This document shows, one piece after another, positions 37,821 to 47,198 of a DNA stretch of 64,000 nt. This DNA is from Morganella psychrotolerans (GTDB lineage Bacteria > Pseudomonadota > Gammaproteobacteria > Enterobacterales > Enterobacteriaceae), in assembly GCF_001676155.1 (NCBI RefSeq), contig NZ_LZEW01000012.1, positions 62,001-126,000 of the forward strand, in the 5' to 3' direction. Each line of letters starts with the position of its first letter. Within the stretch, counting starts at the first letter, position 1. The translations under genes and the position numbers were made by a program. The notes beneath the pieces are model-generated. The model saw nothing but the letters and a program-made list of their open reading frames with translations. It was not told the DNA's origin and did not search any database.

Positions 37821-38249
37821 AGAAAATGATCTTTGTGCTGGTAATGCTTTCTTCATTATCAATGAATGCATTATCTAAAAATATAAGCAAAATTGAAATA
37901 TCTGAGTCAGGTAGTATTTATGATGGTGAAGATAATAAATATGAAAAAGAAGCATGTAAAAAATTTGTTCCAAATAAGAACCAGTTAATGAATTTTTTTT
38001 AAATTTGCTGAGGAGTCAAATGAGAATAAATGGCTGCATGATTATTATTCTGCATGTATATCGTATGGGAATGTTCAATTTGAAGATGGTTTTTCCGGGA
38101 AATGGACTATTCAGTCAAGTGGCCTTGGGTATGTGATCCCGGATAATGGTAGTCCTGTTTATTTTTTCTATAAAGATAATAAATGGGAAGATCCTAACGC
38201 CTGCACTTACGGGCTGGGTGATGAACCTGAGTCAGATCCCGGATGTTAG
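37814..38249 (+). pseudogene. Exported protein, candidate immunity protein, broken at a T8 run
   Basis: As written, 62 codons from ATG 37814 end just after a T8 run (37993-38000). Removing one T gives a continuous 144-residue protein: signal peptide (MVKKMIFVLVMLSSLSMNALS), then a hydrophilic part with KEACKKFVPNK, a region with FSGKWTIQSSGLGYVIP, and an end rich in acid residues with GDEPESDPGC. Location directly after the toxin tail and the signal peptide suggest a periplasmic immunity factor. I do not recognise the family. Confidence 0.6.
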
Positions 38250-38294
38250 TATATTTATATGATTCTACTATAATTTATTGATATATATTTAATT

Positions 38295-38526
38295 TTAGTT
38301 ATATGCAAACATCAGGCTTACGGACATTATAAGTAATACATAAGCAGCAGCAAAAATATAAGGGGCAACAATTAGTATCGCTGACAAAAATAATGCAAGC
38401 CTTAAAATCCGTCCTGATGAGATGGATGAAAGCCAAAGTGCAAGCAGAGAAAAAACAACAACTGCCAGAAAATCAATGCGCTTATAAATAAAAAAAAATG
38501 GTATCTATCAATATTATCTCATCCAT
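38295..38526 (-). pseudogene. Small two-helix membrane protein, hidden by an A9 run
   Basis: On the minus strand, ATG 38526 begins MDEIILIDTIFF. If one base is removed from the A9 run at 38490-38498 the frame stays open for 76 residues. Two or three hydrophobic segments are visible (DFLAVVVFSLLALWL and LRLALFLSAILIVAPYIFAA). The literal frame stops, so the ORF is invisible in a simple scan. There is no ribosome site I can defend. Length and helix pattern only suggest a small membrane protein, possibly an immunity factor or holin-like. Confidence 0.4.
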
Positions 38527-38689
38527 GGTGATTAGTACGGGCTACGTTCCGAATCTAATATAAAATACCCGGGCACTGAAAATTTTCAATCAAAAATATC
38601 TGGCTTAACGATAAATTTGAGATGGGCACTGACACGTTGTCTGTAAATCAGCAGGGTTTTAACTGCGCCTGCCAGGAAAAAAACGTGAG

Positions 38690-38905
38690 AACGTCCCCCA
38701 CTTCATCCCCCACATGGCTGGGTGCCACTTCTTCCCCCACCTCATTTTTAAAATTTAACGTAACTACATGTTTATTATAATATTACAGTATCGCCCCCAC
38801 TTAGGTTCTATATATAACTGCGAAGTGGGGGAAAACACCGGTTTTTGTGGTACTCCGGACAGCTTCCCCCACTATTCCCCCGTTTAGTCCCCCACTTTGG
38901 TCTGA
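38690..38905. other. Candidate replication origin with CCCCCAC iterons
   Basis: Six copies of CCCCCAC (starting 38695, 38707, 38734, 38794, 38866, 38889) and one inverted copy (38825-38831) lie in 200 bp. They surround an AT-rich stretch (38742-38790) and directly abut the primase-helicase 3' end. Satellite elements often have such a Rep-bound origin beside the rep gene. Confidence 0.6.
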
Positions 38906-40917
38906 TACGACAGCGGGATAATTTCCTCGCCACGCAATGTGATCAGATTGTCTTTTTCCAGCTTATCCAGCCAGCGGGAAAACTTTTTGGAGACATCAAA
39001 TCCCATTGCTTTCATATCGTCACGCAGTACCGCACGGGTGCAGCTTTCGCCTTTGGCTGTCCGTGAGCGGATAGCCTGCCACAGCGCGACATGGTTGTCC
39101 GTCAGGCGCGGAACACCGGCTAAATCCGGATCAGAGGCCGGATCGTCATCCCGGACCTCACGCCCTTCGTCATTTAGTACCAGTGAGGTGATCTGGTCGC
39201 CGTCCTCATCCACATATAAATCAACAGAATGCAGATCATACGCACGGCGCGGCGGCTCTTCTGCATCTTTCATTTTGGTGCAACTGAGGATGATTGCCGG
39301 GTCTTCACCTTCGCGGCGCACATGAAACTCGACATCAAGAGCTGCACGAAACGCACTGGAGCCTCTCGCACCCTTATCCTGATCTTTGCCGGAGTGATGG
39401 ATAACCAGAACAGTGGCCTGTGTGGCGGCTTTGATAAAATCACAGCCCTGAATGAATGCGCCCATATCTTTGGCTGCATTCTCATCCGAACCACCGAAAC
39501 AGCGGGCGAGGGTGTCGAGTATGATCAGGCGCACCGGCATACCCGTTGCGTCTTTTACATCATTCGCGGCTTGTATCACCTGATGCACACTGTCCGGGCT
39601 TGCCGGGAAAATCGGGCAATCAACGCGGTAGAGTGAATCTATCGGACTGCCGCCGTTCAGTGTCTGTTCCCACGCACGGATACGGCGGGGTACGCCGATC
39701 CCCCCCTCACCGACAACATAAATCACCGCACCCTGTGTAACCGGTTTACCCGCCCACGGCTTGCCGGTTGCGATATGGCATCCCCACGAAACCGCCAGGA
39801 ACGATTTATACGACCCGCTGGCACCATAGGCACTGGCAACACACGAACCGGGCAGATAGCCTTTGATCAGATAATCCTGACGTGTATCAAAGCCGTCAGA
39901 ACCTTTGCGCAGCGGAAGATTGCTGTTGAATTGCGGCGCAGTGTAATTAATGCAGGTAAGCGGTGCGCGCTGCGGCTGATAGCACTGTTTGCGGAATGCC
40001 GCTTTTGTTGCTTCGATACCATGCTGCCGGCGGAAATCATCCCAGTCACACTGTGTGGCAGCCGGCGGCAGGGAAACCCGGCCATTGACTGCCAGCGCTG
40101 CTTTTTCTGCCTGTTCTTTGCCGGTATTGGTCGTGCCGTCAGTATGGATATCATGATCGCCCGCCAGGATAATGGCGGCCTCCGGGTGCTGACTGCGTAA
40201 CGCATTCGCGATATTGATAAGATTGTTCGCGGATACGGCGGCAACAATCGCCGCCGTGGTGGTGATCAGGCTGAGCGTCAGACCGGTCGCGTAACCCTCA
40301 GTGATGATGATGGTCTCCGGATCATCCGGAAACTGAATCGTGATAAACGCGCCTTTCAGCTGAGAGCCGGGCAACAGCCGTTTTCCGCCTGCGGGATTAA
40401 TCAGCTGTGCGCCGGTGAGCTCACCCGCTGTATTATTCAGCGTCAGCAACAGGCTCCCTTCACCAAAGGAGAGATCACTGATTTGCATGGTCTGCTGCGC
40501 GGTCAGGCAGGGCAGCAGTGCAGTAAGTCCTTTTGCGCTGAGATACAGGCTTTCACCTGTTTTTGTATGCTTCAGGATCTGGCGGATTTTATCCTGTGGT
40601 GCCCGGCGGCTACCTATTTTTTCTCTGGCGGGCGGTGTTGACACTGCCAACACCCGGTTTTCTGCCAATTGTGCCGCCTCAGACAGACTGCACTGTTTCA
40701 CCAGTGCGACTAAATCCAGCCCGTCACCGTGACCGCATTGGTTACAGAACCAGGTGCCGCGTCCTGCTTTATTATCAAACCGGAAGCGGTCTTTTCCGCC
40801 GCAGGCTGGGCAGGCGCTGTGTCTGCCGTCCGGCTGAACCGGGATATCCAGCATCGCCATTATCGCAGGCCAGTTATGGCGGCATCGTGCCACAATATCA
40901 GTCACTGATTTATTCAT
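38884..40917 (-). CDS. Primase-helicase (zinc-ribbon, TOPRIM, RepA-like ATPase)
   Basis: A 677-residue replication protein with three parts. The N-terminal primase zinc ribbon is CPACGGKDRFRFD and CNQCGHGDGLDLV. The TOPRIM segment contains IIITEGYATGLTL and LAGDHDIHTDG. The helicase is a RepA/KaiC-like ATPase with Walker A ASAYGASGSYKSF (about residue 365), Walker B RLIILDTLARC and ATVLVIHHSGKD. Phage-satellite and P4-like islands use such proteins for their own replication. The start overlaps the upstream small gene by 8 bp. The iteron-like block at 38690 lies at its 3' end. Confidence 0.9.
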   Translation of the reverse strand: MNKSVTDIVARCRHNWPAIMAMLDIPVQPDGRHSACPACGGKDRFRFDNKAGRGTWFCNQCGHGDGLDLVALVKQCSLSEAAQLAENRVLAVSTPPAREKIGSRRAPQDKIRQILKHTKTGESLYLSAKGLTALLPCLTAQQTMQISDLSFGEGSLLLTLNNTAGELTGAQLINPAGGKRLLPGSQLKGAFITIQFPDDPETIIITEGYATGLTLSLITTTAAIVAAVSANNLINIANALRSQHPEAAIILAGDHDIHTDGTTNTGKEQAEKAALAVNGRVSLPPAATQCDWDDFRRQHGIEATKAAFRKQCYQPQRAPLTCINYTAPQFNSNLPLRKGSDGFDTRQDYLIKGYLPGSCVASAYGASGSYKSFLAVSWGCHIATGKPWAGKPVTQGAVIYVVGEGGIGVPRRIRAWEQTLNGGSPIDSLYRVDCPIFPASPDSVHQVIQAANDVKDATGMPVRLIILDTLARCFGGSDENAAKDMGAFIQGCDFIKAATQATVLVIHHSGKDQDKGARGSSAFRAALDVEFHVRREGEDPAIILSCTKMKDAEEPPRRAYDLHSVDLYVDEDGDQITSLVLNDEGREVRDDDPASDPDLAGVPRLTDNHVALWQAIRSRTAKGESCTRAVLRDDMKAMGFDVSKKFSRWLDKLEKDNLITLRGEEIIPLSYQTKVGD

Positions 40918-41086
40918 CGCTGAGCACCTCCGTTGTCAGCGCAGCATTGAGCATGTTGATGCGTTCCCACAGGACGTACATCAGCAGCTCTTCAGCATAG
41001 GGGTGTTCAAGTCGGATAATGGCAAACGCGAGGGCACAGCACTGGTCAGAGAGTTCTTCAGGCGTGAGAGGGGTGTGATCATACAT
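40910..41086 (-). CDS. Small protein upstream of the primase gene, 58 aa
   Basis: A 58-residue hydrophilic ORF from ATG 41086 with GGGGTG upstream; it overlaps the primase start by 8 bp. It contains PLTPEELSDQCCALAFAII and MLNAALTTEVLSDE. Similar short ORFs occur between AlpA and primase genes in satellite-like islands. Function unknown. Confidence 0.6.
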   Translation of the reverse strand: MYDHTPLTPEELSDQCCALAFAIIRLEHPYAEELLMYVLWERINMLNAALTTEVLSDE

Positions 41087-41295
41087 AAGGCACCCCCGCA
41101 GAAAATGAAATGAACAGTGGGGATAACAAAAGAAGAATGGCGGACATAAAGTGGCCTCCGATAAATGAATGGTACACATGCAGTGCATGTGAATCGATAT
41201 CATTGGGATTTTCGGAACGCCAACTCCGGTTACAGATTGAACCGTAACCATGAGAATATAACGCAGATATACAATAGATAAATTACAAAAAACGC

Positions 41296-41496
41296 TCATT
41301 TACGCTGTTCCTCACGTTTTTTGATGTGTGTCGCAATCCATTCATTTATTTCACTTTCCACCCAGGCAATCGAGCGGGAGCCTATTTTGACAGGGCGCGG
41401 GAATTTCCCGAGACTCATCTGCACATAAACCCATGACCGCTTAAAGCCGGTTTTTTTCATCACCTCGCGAACCCGCAGTAAATTGTATTCAGTCAT
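41296..41496 (-). CDS. AlpA-family transcriptional regulator
   Basis: A 66-residue AlpA-type regulator from ATG 41496 with GAGG 8 bp upstream. It shows LLRVREVMKKTGFKRSWVYV, the MerR-like winged helix, and FPRPVKIGSRSIAWVESEIN, the family signature. AlpA proteins activate island excision or gene expression in P4-like elements. It follows the second recombinase, whose stop overlaps the region by a few bases. Confidence 0.9.
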   Translation of the reverse strand: MTEYNLLRVREVMKKTGFKRSWVYVQMSLGKFPRPVKIGSRSIAWVESEINEWIATHIKKREEQRK

Positions 41497-41498
41497 AA

Positions 41499-42377
41499 TC
41501 AATCCTCTTTCCGTGTGTAAACGCGTTCAACATAGCGGCCGCGACCATCGCCATGACCCAGATCCATGGATGTCAGCGCCCTGGCTTCCGTGCGGGAATA
41601 GCCCTGCGACAGATAATGCGCAATTGCATCCTGCGCCCATGCATAACGCAGACTGTGCGGCGAGTAGCGACCGGTCAGTCCGATACGTGCGGTATGCGTG
41701 CGCCAGTAATTCATCGCTGTTTTTAGATCTGGTTTATCAATCAGTCTGCCGTTGCGGCTTTCAACAATCCGCAATGCGTTATCTATCGCCTGCTTTACGG
41801 CGTCCCGATCGATAATCTGTACCTCCCGCGGGCGGCCGCCTTTTGTACCAAACACGACAGTGATGGTGGAACAGGAATTGTGAATTCGGTTTTCCCACAT
41901 TTTTATTGATGCCGCACACTGCACTGCTTCCTGCGATCTCAGCCCTAACAGGCGGGCGAGTTGCAGGGTACAGGCAAAGCCCTCATCACGCGCCTGAGCC
42001 AGTTGCAGTGCGGCCTGAAAGCGATCATCCGGGATTGCCAGCTTTGTTCCGGCACGGCTCGCACCACTTAATCCAAGCACCTTATTGGTCAGCCGTTCTG
42101 ATTCAGCCAGCTTATCTCTGCCTGCTGTGCGCAGAACGCAGCGCAGTGCAGACATTTCATTTTGCAGTGAGCGCAGGGCAATTCCTGCCGATTGGCGATC
42201 TGCAATAAAGCTCTCGATATGTTTTGATTTCAGATGGCGGATATCTTTAATCTGAATATTCAGCGCGAGAAGGTGACGGCTGAATCTATCCATAATCCGG
42301 ATACGGTCATGCACAGTTTTGAAACTGCCGCCGGACTGTTTCGCCAGCATGGTCATTTCCCTGGTTAATTTACTCAT
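41499..42377 (-). CDS. Second tyrosine recombinase
   Basis: A 292-residue tyrosine recombinase without the P4-type N-terminal domain. The N-terminal SAM-like part has DRIRIMDRFSRHLLALN. Catalytic residues are visible as Arg in LARLLGLRSQEAVQC, Lys in FGTKGGRPREVQ, HSLRYAW (HxxR), the second His in GHGDGRGR, and Tyr in VERVYTRK. It sits with AlpA in one transcription unit and is distinct from the integrase at 34.5 kb, so it may serve a second element or resolve island dimers. Confidence 0.85.
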   Translation of the reverse strand: MSKLTREMTMLAKQSGGSFKTVHDRIRIMDRFSRHLLALNIQIKDIRHLKSKHIESFIADRQSAGIALRSLQNEMSALRCVLRTAGRDKLAESERLTNKVLGLSGASRAGTKLAIPDDRFQAALQLAQARDEGFACTLQLARLLGLRSQEAVQCAASIKMWENRIHNSCSTITVVFGTKGGRPREVQIIDRDAVKQAIDNALRIVESRNGRLIDKPDLKTAMNYWRTHTARIGLTGRYSPHSLRYAWAQDAIAHYLSQGYSRTEARALTSMDLGHGDGRGRYVERVYTRKED

Positions 42378-42834
42378 ACGAATTTCCCTGTATTTCAGCT
42401 GACTGCATTTCTCCGGCGCATGGATTGATGCTCTGAACGATACCTGTGCGCCGGAGCGGGCAGAGGTTGAGGTATTACGGGGCGTCGGTGTTGCACTCTG
42501 TGCAGCCGCCTGCGTTAGCAGGTTATCCCCACGGGCCTGGCAGCCCGTCCCCGGTATCGGTTCAGTGTGGTTTTGGTCTCCTTTAGGTTATTTGTCAGAC
42601 GCTGACGGTGGTGTCAGAGGCATGACGGATTTTGTAAGCGGTATATCTCGGGAGCTGAGAGTAGTCTGTGCGGCGGCGTCACTTTCACTGTGTAAAAGTG
42701 ACGCCTTAAACACTGCGCAGCAGGACAGGCGCTTGCAGATGCCCTGAGGCATAGCAGAGCGCAGTAAGCTGCACATATCAGACACTGAGATTTGGTTTTA
42801 ACGGCATTTCTTCCGGATTGCGGAAGCATATTGC
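42378..42834. other. 457-bp gene-free stretch upstream of the recombinase
   Basis: GC-rich sequence with no supported gene. ORFs of about 60 codons on both strands around 42565-42785 overlap one another and lack ribosome sites or family resemblance. Confidence 0.5.
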
Positions 42835-42957
42835 GGCCACCCGGAGGCGTCAGTTGCAGGCCACGATGACTTTGGCGTGTGGTCGCCCGAAGGCGTCAGT
42901 TACAGACCACGCGATGACTTTGGCGTGTGACCACCCGAAGGCGTTTCTTGCAGGTCA
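42835..42957 (+). repeat. Tandem 46-48 bp repeats abutting an ERIC element
   Basis: Three imperfect units at 42835, 42881 and 42929 share CACCCGRAGGCGT followed by CAGTTRCAGRCCACG and TGACTTTGGCGTGT; the third is cut off. The array stops 2 bp before the ERIC element. Confidence 0.7.
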
Positions 42958-42959
42958 CT

Positions 42960-43085
42960 TATACCCCTATTCATTCAAACCGCAGGTTCGTTGGCTGCAC
43001 TCAGCCCGCCGGGTCACATACCAATGTATGCTCCCCGTCGGTCGGAGCTTGCCGCCTGCCTGCAACTTGAATGACGTTGGGTATA
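42960..43085 (+). repeat. ERIC element, copy 2 (126 bp)
   Basis: It begins TATACCCCTATTCATTC and ends TTGAATGACGTTGGGTATA, with GGGTCACATACCAATGTATG inside. It has the same orientation as copies 1 and 3. Confidence 0.85.
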
Positions 43086-43662
43086 TATCTTATTGATATT
43101 GAAACATTGGCGGCTGTCACTGACAGCAGGTTTTACGCGTATAAACGTAGGGGGAACGGATGACGGGTTCAAGCGGGTTTACGTTTCATGAAAATGGCTA
43201 AAAAAGGCAACATTGCCGCAAAGCCAGGAAATCCCCGGAATTAGGTGGCTAATAATTTGCATCAGCAACTGTATTTGGGGTTTTGAAGGTTTCCTGAGTA
43301 GATCGGGTGATTGAGTTTTTGGGATGGGGACTGGTATTAAAAATTCAGAATTAGCGTATTCAGATGGAATCTGTATCTATACCTAGAAATTATTTAAAGG
43401 GTAGTATCTTCGGATACAGCATCAATAACGATATGATCAATCTGCCTGTTTTCATTATATTTATTCTTCGTTATTATATTTTATTCAATATATTCATAGC
43501 AGATATAATAGCCGGACTATCCGGAGGTGACATTGCTTTACTGCCAAGTGGTTAATAATTAAACCACGTACTATTTATTTACACATATTTTTTGATAGAA
43601 CATATTCATTAGGAGCGAATATGGATTTTTTGTCACAAATCAGATAACCTTTTGATGTCAGG

Positions 43663-43977
43663 CTAACGTTGACGTAGGCTGAAAAAAAACAAACTAAAAA
43701 TCATGCCGAATATTGCTATTCCTGCCAGATATTTTGCAGTGCTTACTGTTCTTTTTGTTGGTTTTATATCGCGTGATAAAATAAATCCAAAATATGCAAA
43801 ATAAATAATCAAGGGGGAGCCAAAACCGAACAGACCGGTTAAGAATGAAAACTCTATTTTCTCCTTCATCAAAAAATAATCCAGATAATGAGCTATTGAA
43901 ACATATATCCCATAGCCAGCCAAAAGAAGTAAAAATACAGATGAAAGGAGTAATTTGATAGAGGCTGCTTTAACCAC
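43663..43977 (-). CDS. Small membrane protein (DUF1240-like)
   Basis: A 104-residue protein from GTG 43977 with AGGGG upstream. About three membrane helices: LLLSSVFLLLLAGYGIYV, FGFGSPLIIYFAYFGFIL and AGIAIFGMIFSLFFF. Length and topology recall DUF1240 proteins known from Yersinia and Photorhabdus; the family call is tentative. It follows an orphan toxin-like tail (44046), the place where an immunity gene would sit. Confidence 0.6.
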   Translation of the reverse strand: MVKAASIKLLLSSVFLLLLAGYGIYVSIAHYLDYFLMKEKIEFSFLTGLFGFGSPLIIYFAYFGFILSRDIKPTKRTVSTAKYLAGIAIFGMIFSLFFFSLRQR

Positions 43978-44045
43978 GGCTATGTTTCCCCTGAAGGGTA
44001 AAAAACTGATCCGAATAATGAGTTGTTTCTGATTTTTTCGGTCGG

Positions 44046-44147
44046 TTAGGTTTTACTATAATTGATATATGCATTTGCCTTATTCCAATCAATTACATTC
44101 GTTTCATAGATATATCCCATTTCAATACCCTCTGAACCTAATTTAGC
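44046..44147 (-). pseudogene. C-terminal toxin-like remnant
   Basis: An open frame of 33 codons without a start, ending EMGYIYETNVIDW and NKANAYINYSKT. The residue style resembles the C-termini of secreted effectors. It is preceded by a stop and no longer attached to a toxin body. The call is inference from position, 68 bp before the membrane protein gene. Confidence 0.35.
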
Positions 44148-44466
44148 TTAGGTTAGTAAAGTTATCATCGATATGCAATTAGGGATACGCCTGGGATTCG
44201 GAAAAAGCTACTCAACGGCTGTTTTTAAGCTGGGCCCTCAGTGACAACTATGTTGACACTGAGGGGAATGTGAGCACTTTATTCTACTATCCAACTGATA
44301 TTTTATATAATTTACACGGTAACGCCATTAGATTACTGAACAGTGTGATCCAATGGTGATAAAGAAACGCAAGGTATTTCTGACAGATGACCCAGTATGG
44401 AAAGTGATTTACAGAGTCTAATAATAATTCAGGCCCTTTACCAATGTTGGAATTACTAAACTTTAA
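44148..44466. other. Gene-free stretch with one long hairpin
   Basis: CCCTCAGTG at 44235-44243 and CACTGAGGG at 44257-44265 with inner CAAC/GTTG form a near-perfect 31-bp dyad. Nothing else is supported. A 22-codon frame at 44354 has no known family. Confidence 0.5.
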
Positions 44467-45537
44467 CTAGATCTTGTTTTTTTTATATGGTCCACAACTC
44501 CAACTAAAGAAATTTTTTCCTAACTTATGCCATTTCTCTGAAAGCTTCGGTGATAAGTTAGGATTGTATTTCTTCAAACTTCCAGTTTGTATGAACTTTA
44601 ATGTATTACTAAGCAAGTGATCACCAAAGCCGTCATAATTTTCACAATCATAATCTATATCAAGTTGATTTAATATCGGCCCCCAATAGTCACCGTGTCT
44701 TTCATCAAGTGCTAATGCAGTTTTAAACTTAAAACCTTTTTTGTGATCGAAATAAAACTTTACTGCTTCATCAATAGAGCAAAGATTTTTAAAGAAAATG
44801 AGAGATTTTTTTTTTGTTCTGTAATTGATTTTGATTTATTAACACATCTTCGATTGTTGTCAAAGGAACTAATGATTCTATTTCATGTACATCTAAAATC
44901 TCTACAAAACCTGAGCGAATAGTTTTGGAACCAAGGAAATGTGAGCAAGTTCCTCCGTGTGGAGCTTTAGGGTGCTCTTTATCATTATCCACTATACAAA
45001 AAACAATTTCATTATTTTTAATTATACGTTCAAATATGTCTTTCGTACTTCCACCTCCACCGTTTAGAGCAGTGAAATTAATTTCACAACGAGATAAACT
45101 GATATTTTCTGCATAATGGATAGCTATTATTTTAAAAAAAATCAGAATCCAATGGGTTTTCACATACTATTTTAACCTTTTGTAATTGTGCTGAATCATT
45201 AAAATATAAAGGGCCACAAACAAATTTGAAATTTTCACCAGTTTGAACCCATGTGAAGGATTTATCTCTGATAGTAAAATCGACAGATACGTAGAAGGAT
45301 ACTTGTTGTAAGACTGCATGGTACTCAGTTAGACCGGATAAAGCCTCATGGGCATAATGTTTTGATGAATGGCTGTAGAATCCTTTTGTATCACCAATGA
45401 TAGTTTTAAAAAAAATCTCTCGATGCTATTATCAAGTGTTTTTGTTCGGCAAATGACCTAAGTATATTTTCAATTGCTATTGCAAATGAGTTATTCAGTA
45501 CTTTATCTGGGGTTGCATTTATAATATTAATTAACAT
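44467..45537 (-). pseudogene. TOPRIM-nuclease-like partner of the ATPase, frame broken at three runs
   Basis: The frame breaks at A8 45408-45415, A8 45134-45141 and T10 44806-44815. Removing one base from each gives one continuous 355-residue protein from ATG 45537. Residues 122-190 have a TOPRIM pattern: Glu126 in IVCENPLDSDFF, a glycine-rich turn LNGGGGSTKD, and the DxD pair Asp183/Asp185 in FCIVDNDKEHP, followed by EILDVHEIESLVP. The rest is not recognised. The ATG is 2 bp after the restored stop of the ATPase gene, so they form one unit, resembling OLD-family or PARIS ATPase-TOPRIM pairs. Nuclease function is inference. Confidence 0.7.
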
Positions 45538-45539
45538 AA

Positions 45540-47102
45540 TTACTTACCTGAAAAAAAAACCAACCGGCCAGTTTTGAAGAAAACCATTTTCATCAAAATA
45601 AGACTTTTTAACTATAGTCTGTTGCTCTTCATTTTTTTCAAATACTAATATTGAGACATCATCCTCTGAAAGACCTTCATTATCTTCAATATATTCACCA
45701 AGCGCTTCAATCATTGTCTGACTATGTGTCTCAAAAATTATTTTTAAATCTACATTATTTTCTTTTGCTTTGGTTATAACTTTCGCAAAAATTCTTGCTA
45801 AATTATTCTGATATGATGGATGTAAATGTAATTCAGGCTGCTCAATGATAAATGTTATGGGGTTTCTATACGTGGTTGTGCGACGTTCCGTTTCAAGCCA
45901 AATAGCCGTAACTATTGGTAAAACTTGAGAATAACCAAAGCCCATATCACTAACATTATAGTTTTCACTATTTTCACCGGTATTAATTAAAATAGCAAAA
46001 TGTGATCCACTTTGTTCAACTTTTATGATGAAATCAAAATTTGATTTAGTCCAAGCTTCAAATTTTAATTTATCGGCTGGTCGTAACGAATTTAAAAGCA
46101 TTGCTAGATTAGAACCTGTGTGGTCTATCTCATTTACCTGTAAATCTTGAAAGCGATAAAATCTTTCAGATGTGGCTCGTAGTGGAGCTATATATTTTAC
46201 GCCTCCAAATAAATTTGATAAATAAGTATTAATTATATCTATAACATTGTTAATATTCCAGCCTATTATAAATGGATATAATTCATTCATAATGTCAGTA
46301 TGTTGGAGCTTAAAGTTTTTACTAAAAATTTTTTGTTCCCTAAATAAGAAGGTGACTAAATTTTCAGCATCACTTTTAGGCATAAAAGCAATTCTTTTAA
46401 AAGAATCCTGGATTTGACTCATATCCGATTTAGTATGGAAATATTGTTTTATATATTTTACAGCAAGATCAATAAATGATAACTCTAACGCTCTATCATT
46501 TCTGGCGTGTCGTAAATAGAATGATGTGTTTGAACTGATATTTTCTTCTTTACCCTTTAAAGATAGATTAGGTATGAATTGGCCAAGGTTTTTAGCTATT
46601 ACACCTTCCCGCTCTACTATTTTATTACCGGATTCGATAAGTAATTTTACATTATTGTTATTTTCATCCATAGTAATAAAAATAGTTACGTCACTTAAAA
46701 TTATTTTAATTGTTTTTGTTTTTGTTTTTTTTGTCTTTGGAGTAAACAGTTAACTCTACTTCAACATCTGTTGCTTGTATGTTTTGGCTAGTAAGACGAT
46801 AGTAAGAATATCTTTGCAATAATTCTGGTGGAATTGAAAATGAAAAACTAAATGTAATTTCTTTTTTTTTCAGAGTTTCGAGAAAGTACATCTGTAAAAT
46901 CACCAAAATCTACATACCTCCCATACCATAGTATTGGGCCAGTAGTATTTTCCTCTACAGATTGACGAAGTAAAGGAAATGTACGCAAAAGAGAACTCTT
47001 ACCACTACTATTCTTACCAACGAATACTGTAATTGGTTTCAGTTCAATAAAAGTTTTATTGACAAAACTCCTGAAATTTTGAAGGCCTATACCTTTAATC
47101 AT
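45540..47102 (-). pseudogene. ABC/SMC-like AAA ATPase of a candidate defence pair, frame broken at three runs
   Basis: Literal pieces start at 47102, 46906 and 46671. Removing one base at T9 46862-46870, T8 46725-46732 and A9 45551-45559 gives a 519-residue ATPase. Walker A is FVGKNSSGKSSLLRT near residue 28, the signature region is SDMGFGYSQVLPIV, Walker B is FIIEQPELHLHPSYQ, and a C-terminal DUF3696-like end reads NWPVGFF. This is the AAA_15/AAA_21 type found in OLD, PARIS and Septu-like systems. Upstream only 96 bp separates it from an IS3 relic, so its promoter may be altered. Confidence 0.78.
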
Positions 47103-47198
47103 TTATCACCTCATTGCTTTCGCGCAATCAATCATTTTTATAAATGAATCTTAATATTTTGGACAGATGCGTGCAATACTTTCTCCGCTACGACAGAG

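Noticed and set aside
42835-42957. Tandem repeats as a CRISPR array
   Set aside because: There are no unique spacers between the units, the units are imperfect, and no cas gene is near.
42818-43096. A 92-codon frame across the tandem repeats and ERIC element
   Set aside because: Entirely composed of repeat sequence, with no ribosome site or known family.
43364-43555. 63-codon hydrophobic frame in the island
   Set aside because: Open by chance in AT-rich DNA; no ribosome site and no family resemblance.
44467-47102. Retron or Septu identity for the ATPase pair
   Set aside because: No reverse transcriptase, no msr-msd-like inverted sequence and no HNH motif in the partner; TOPRIM features fit better.
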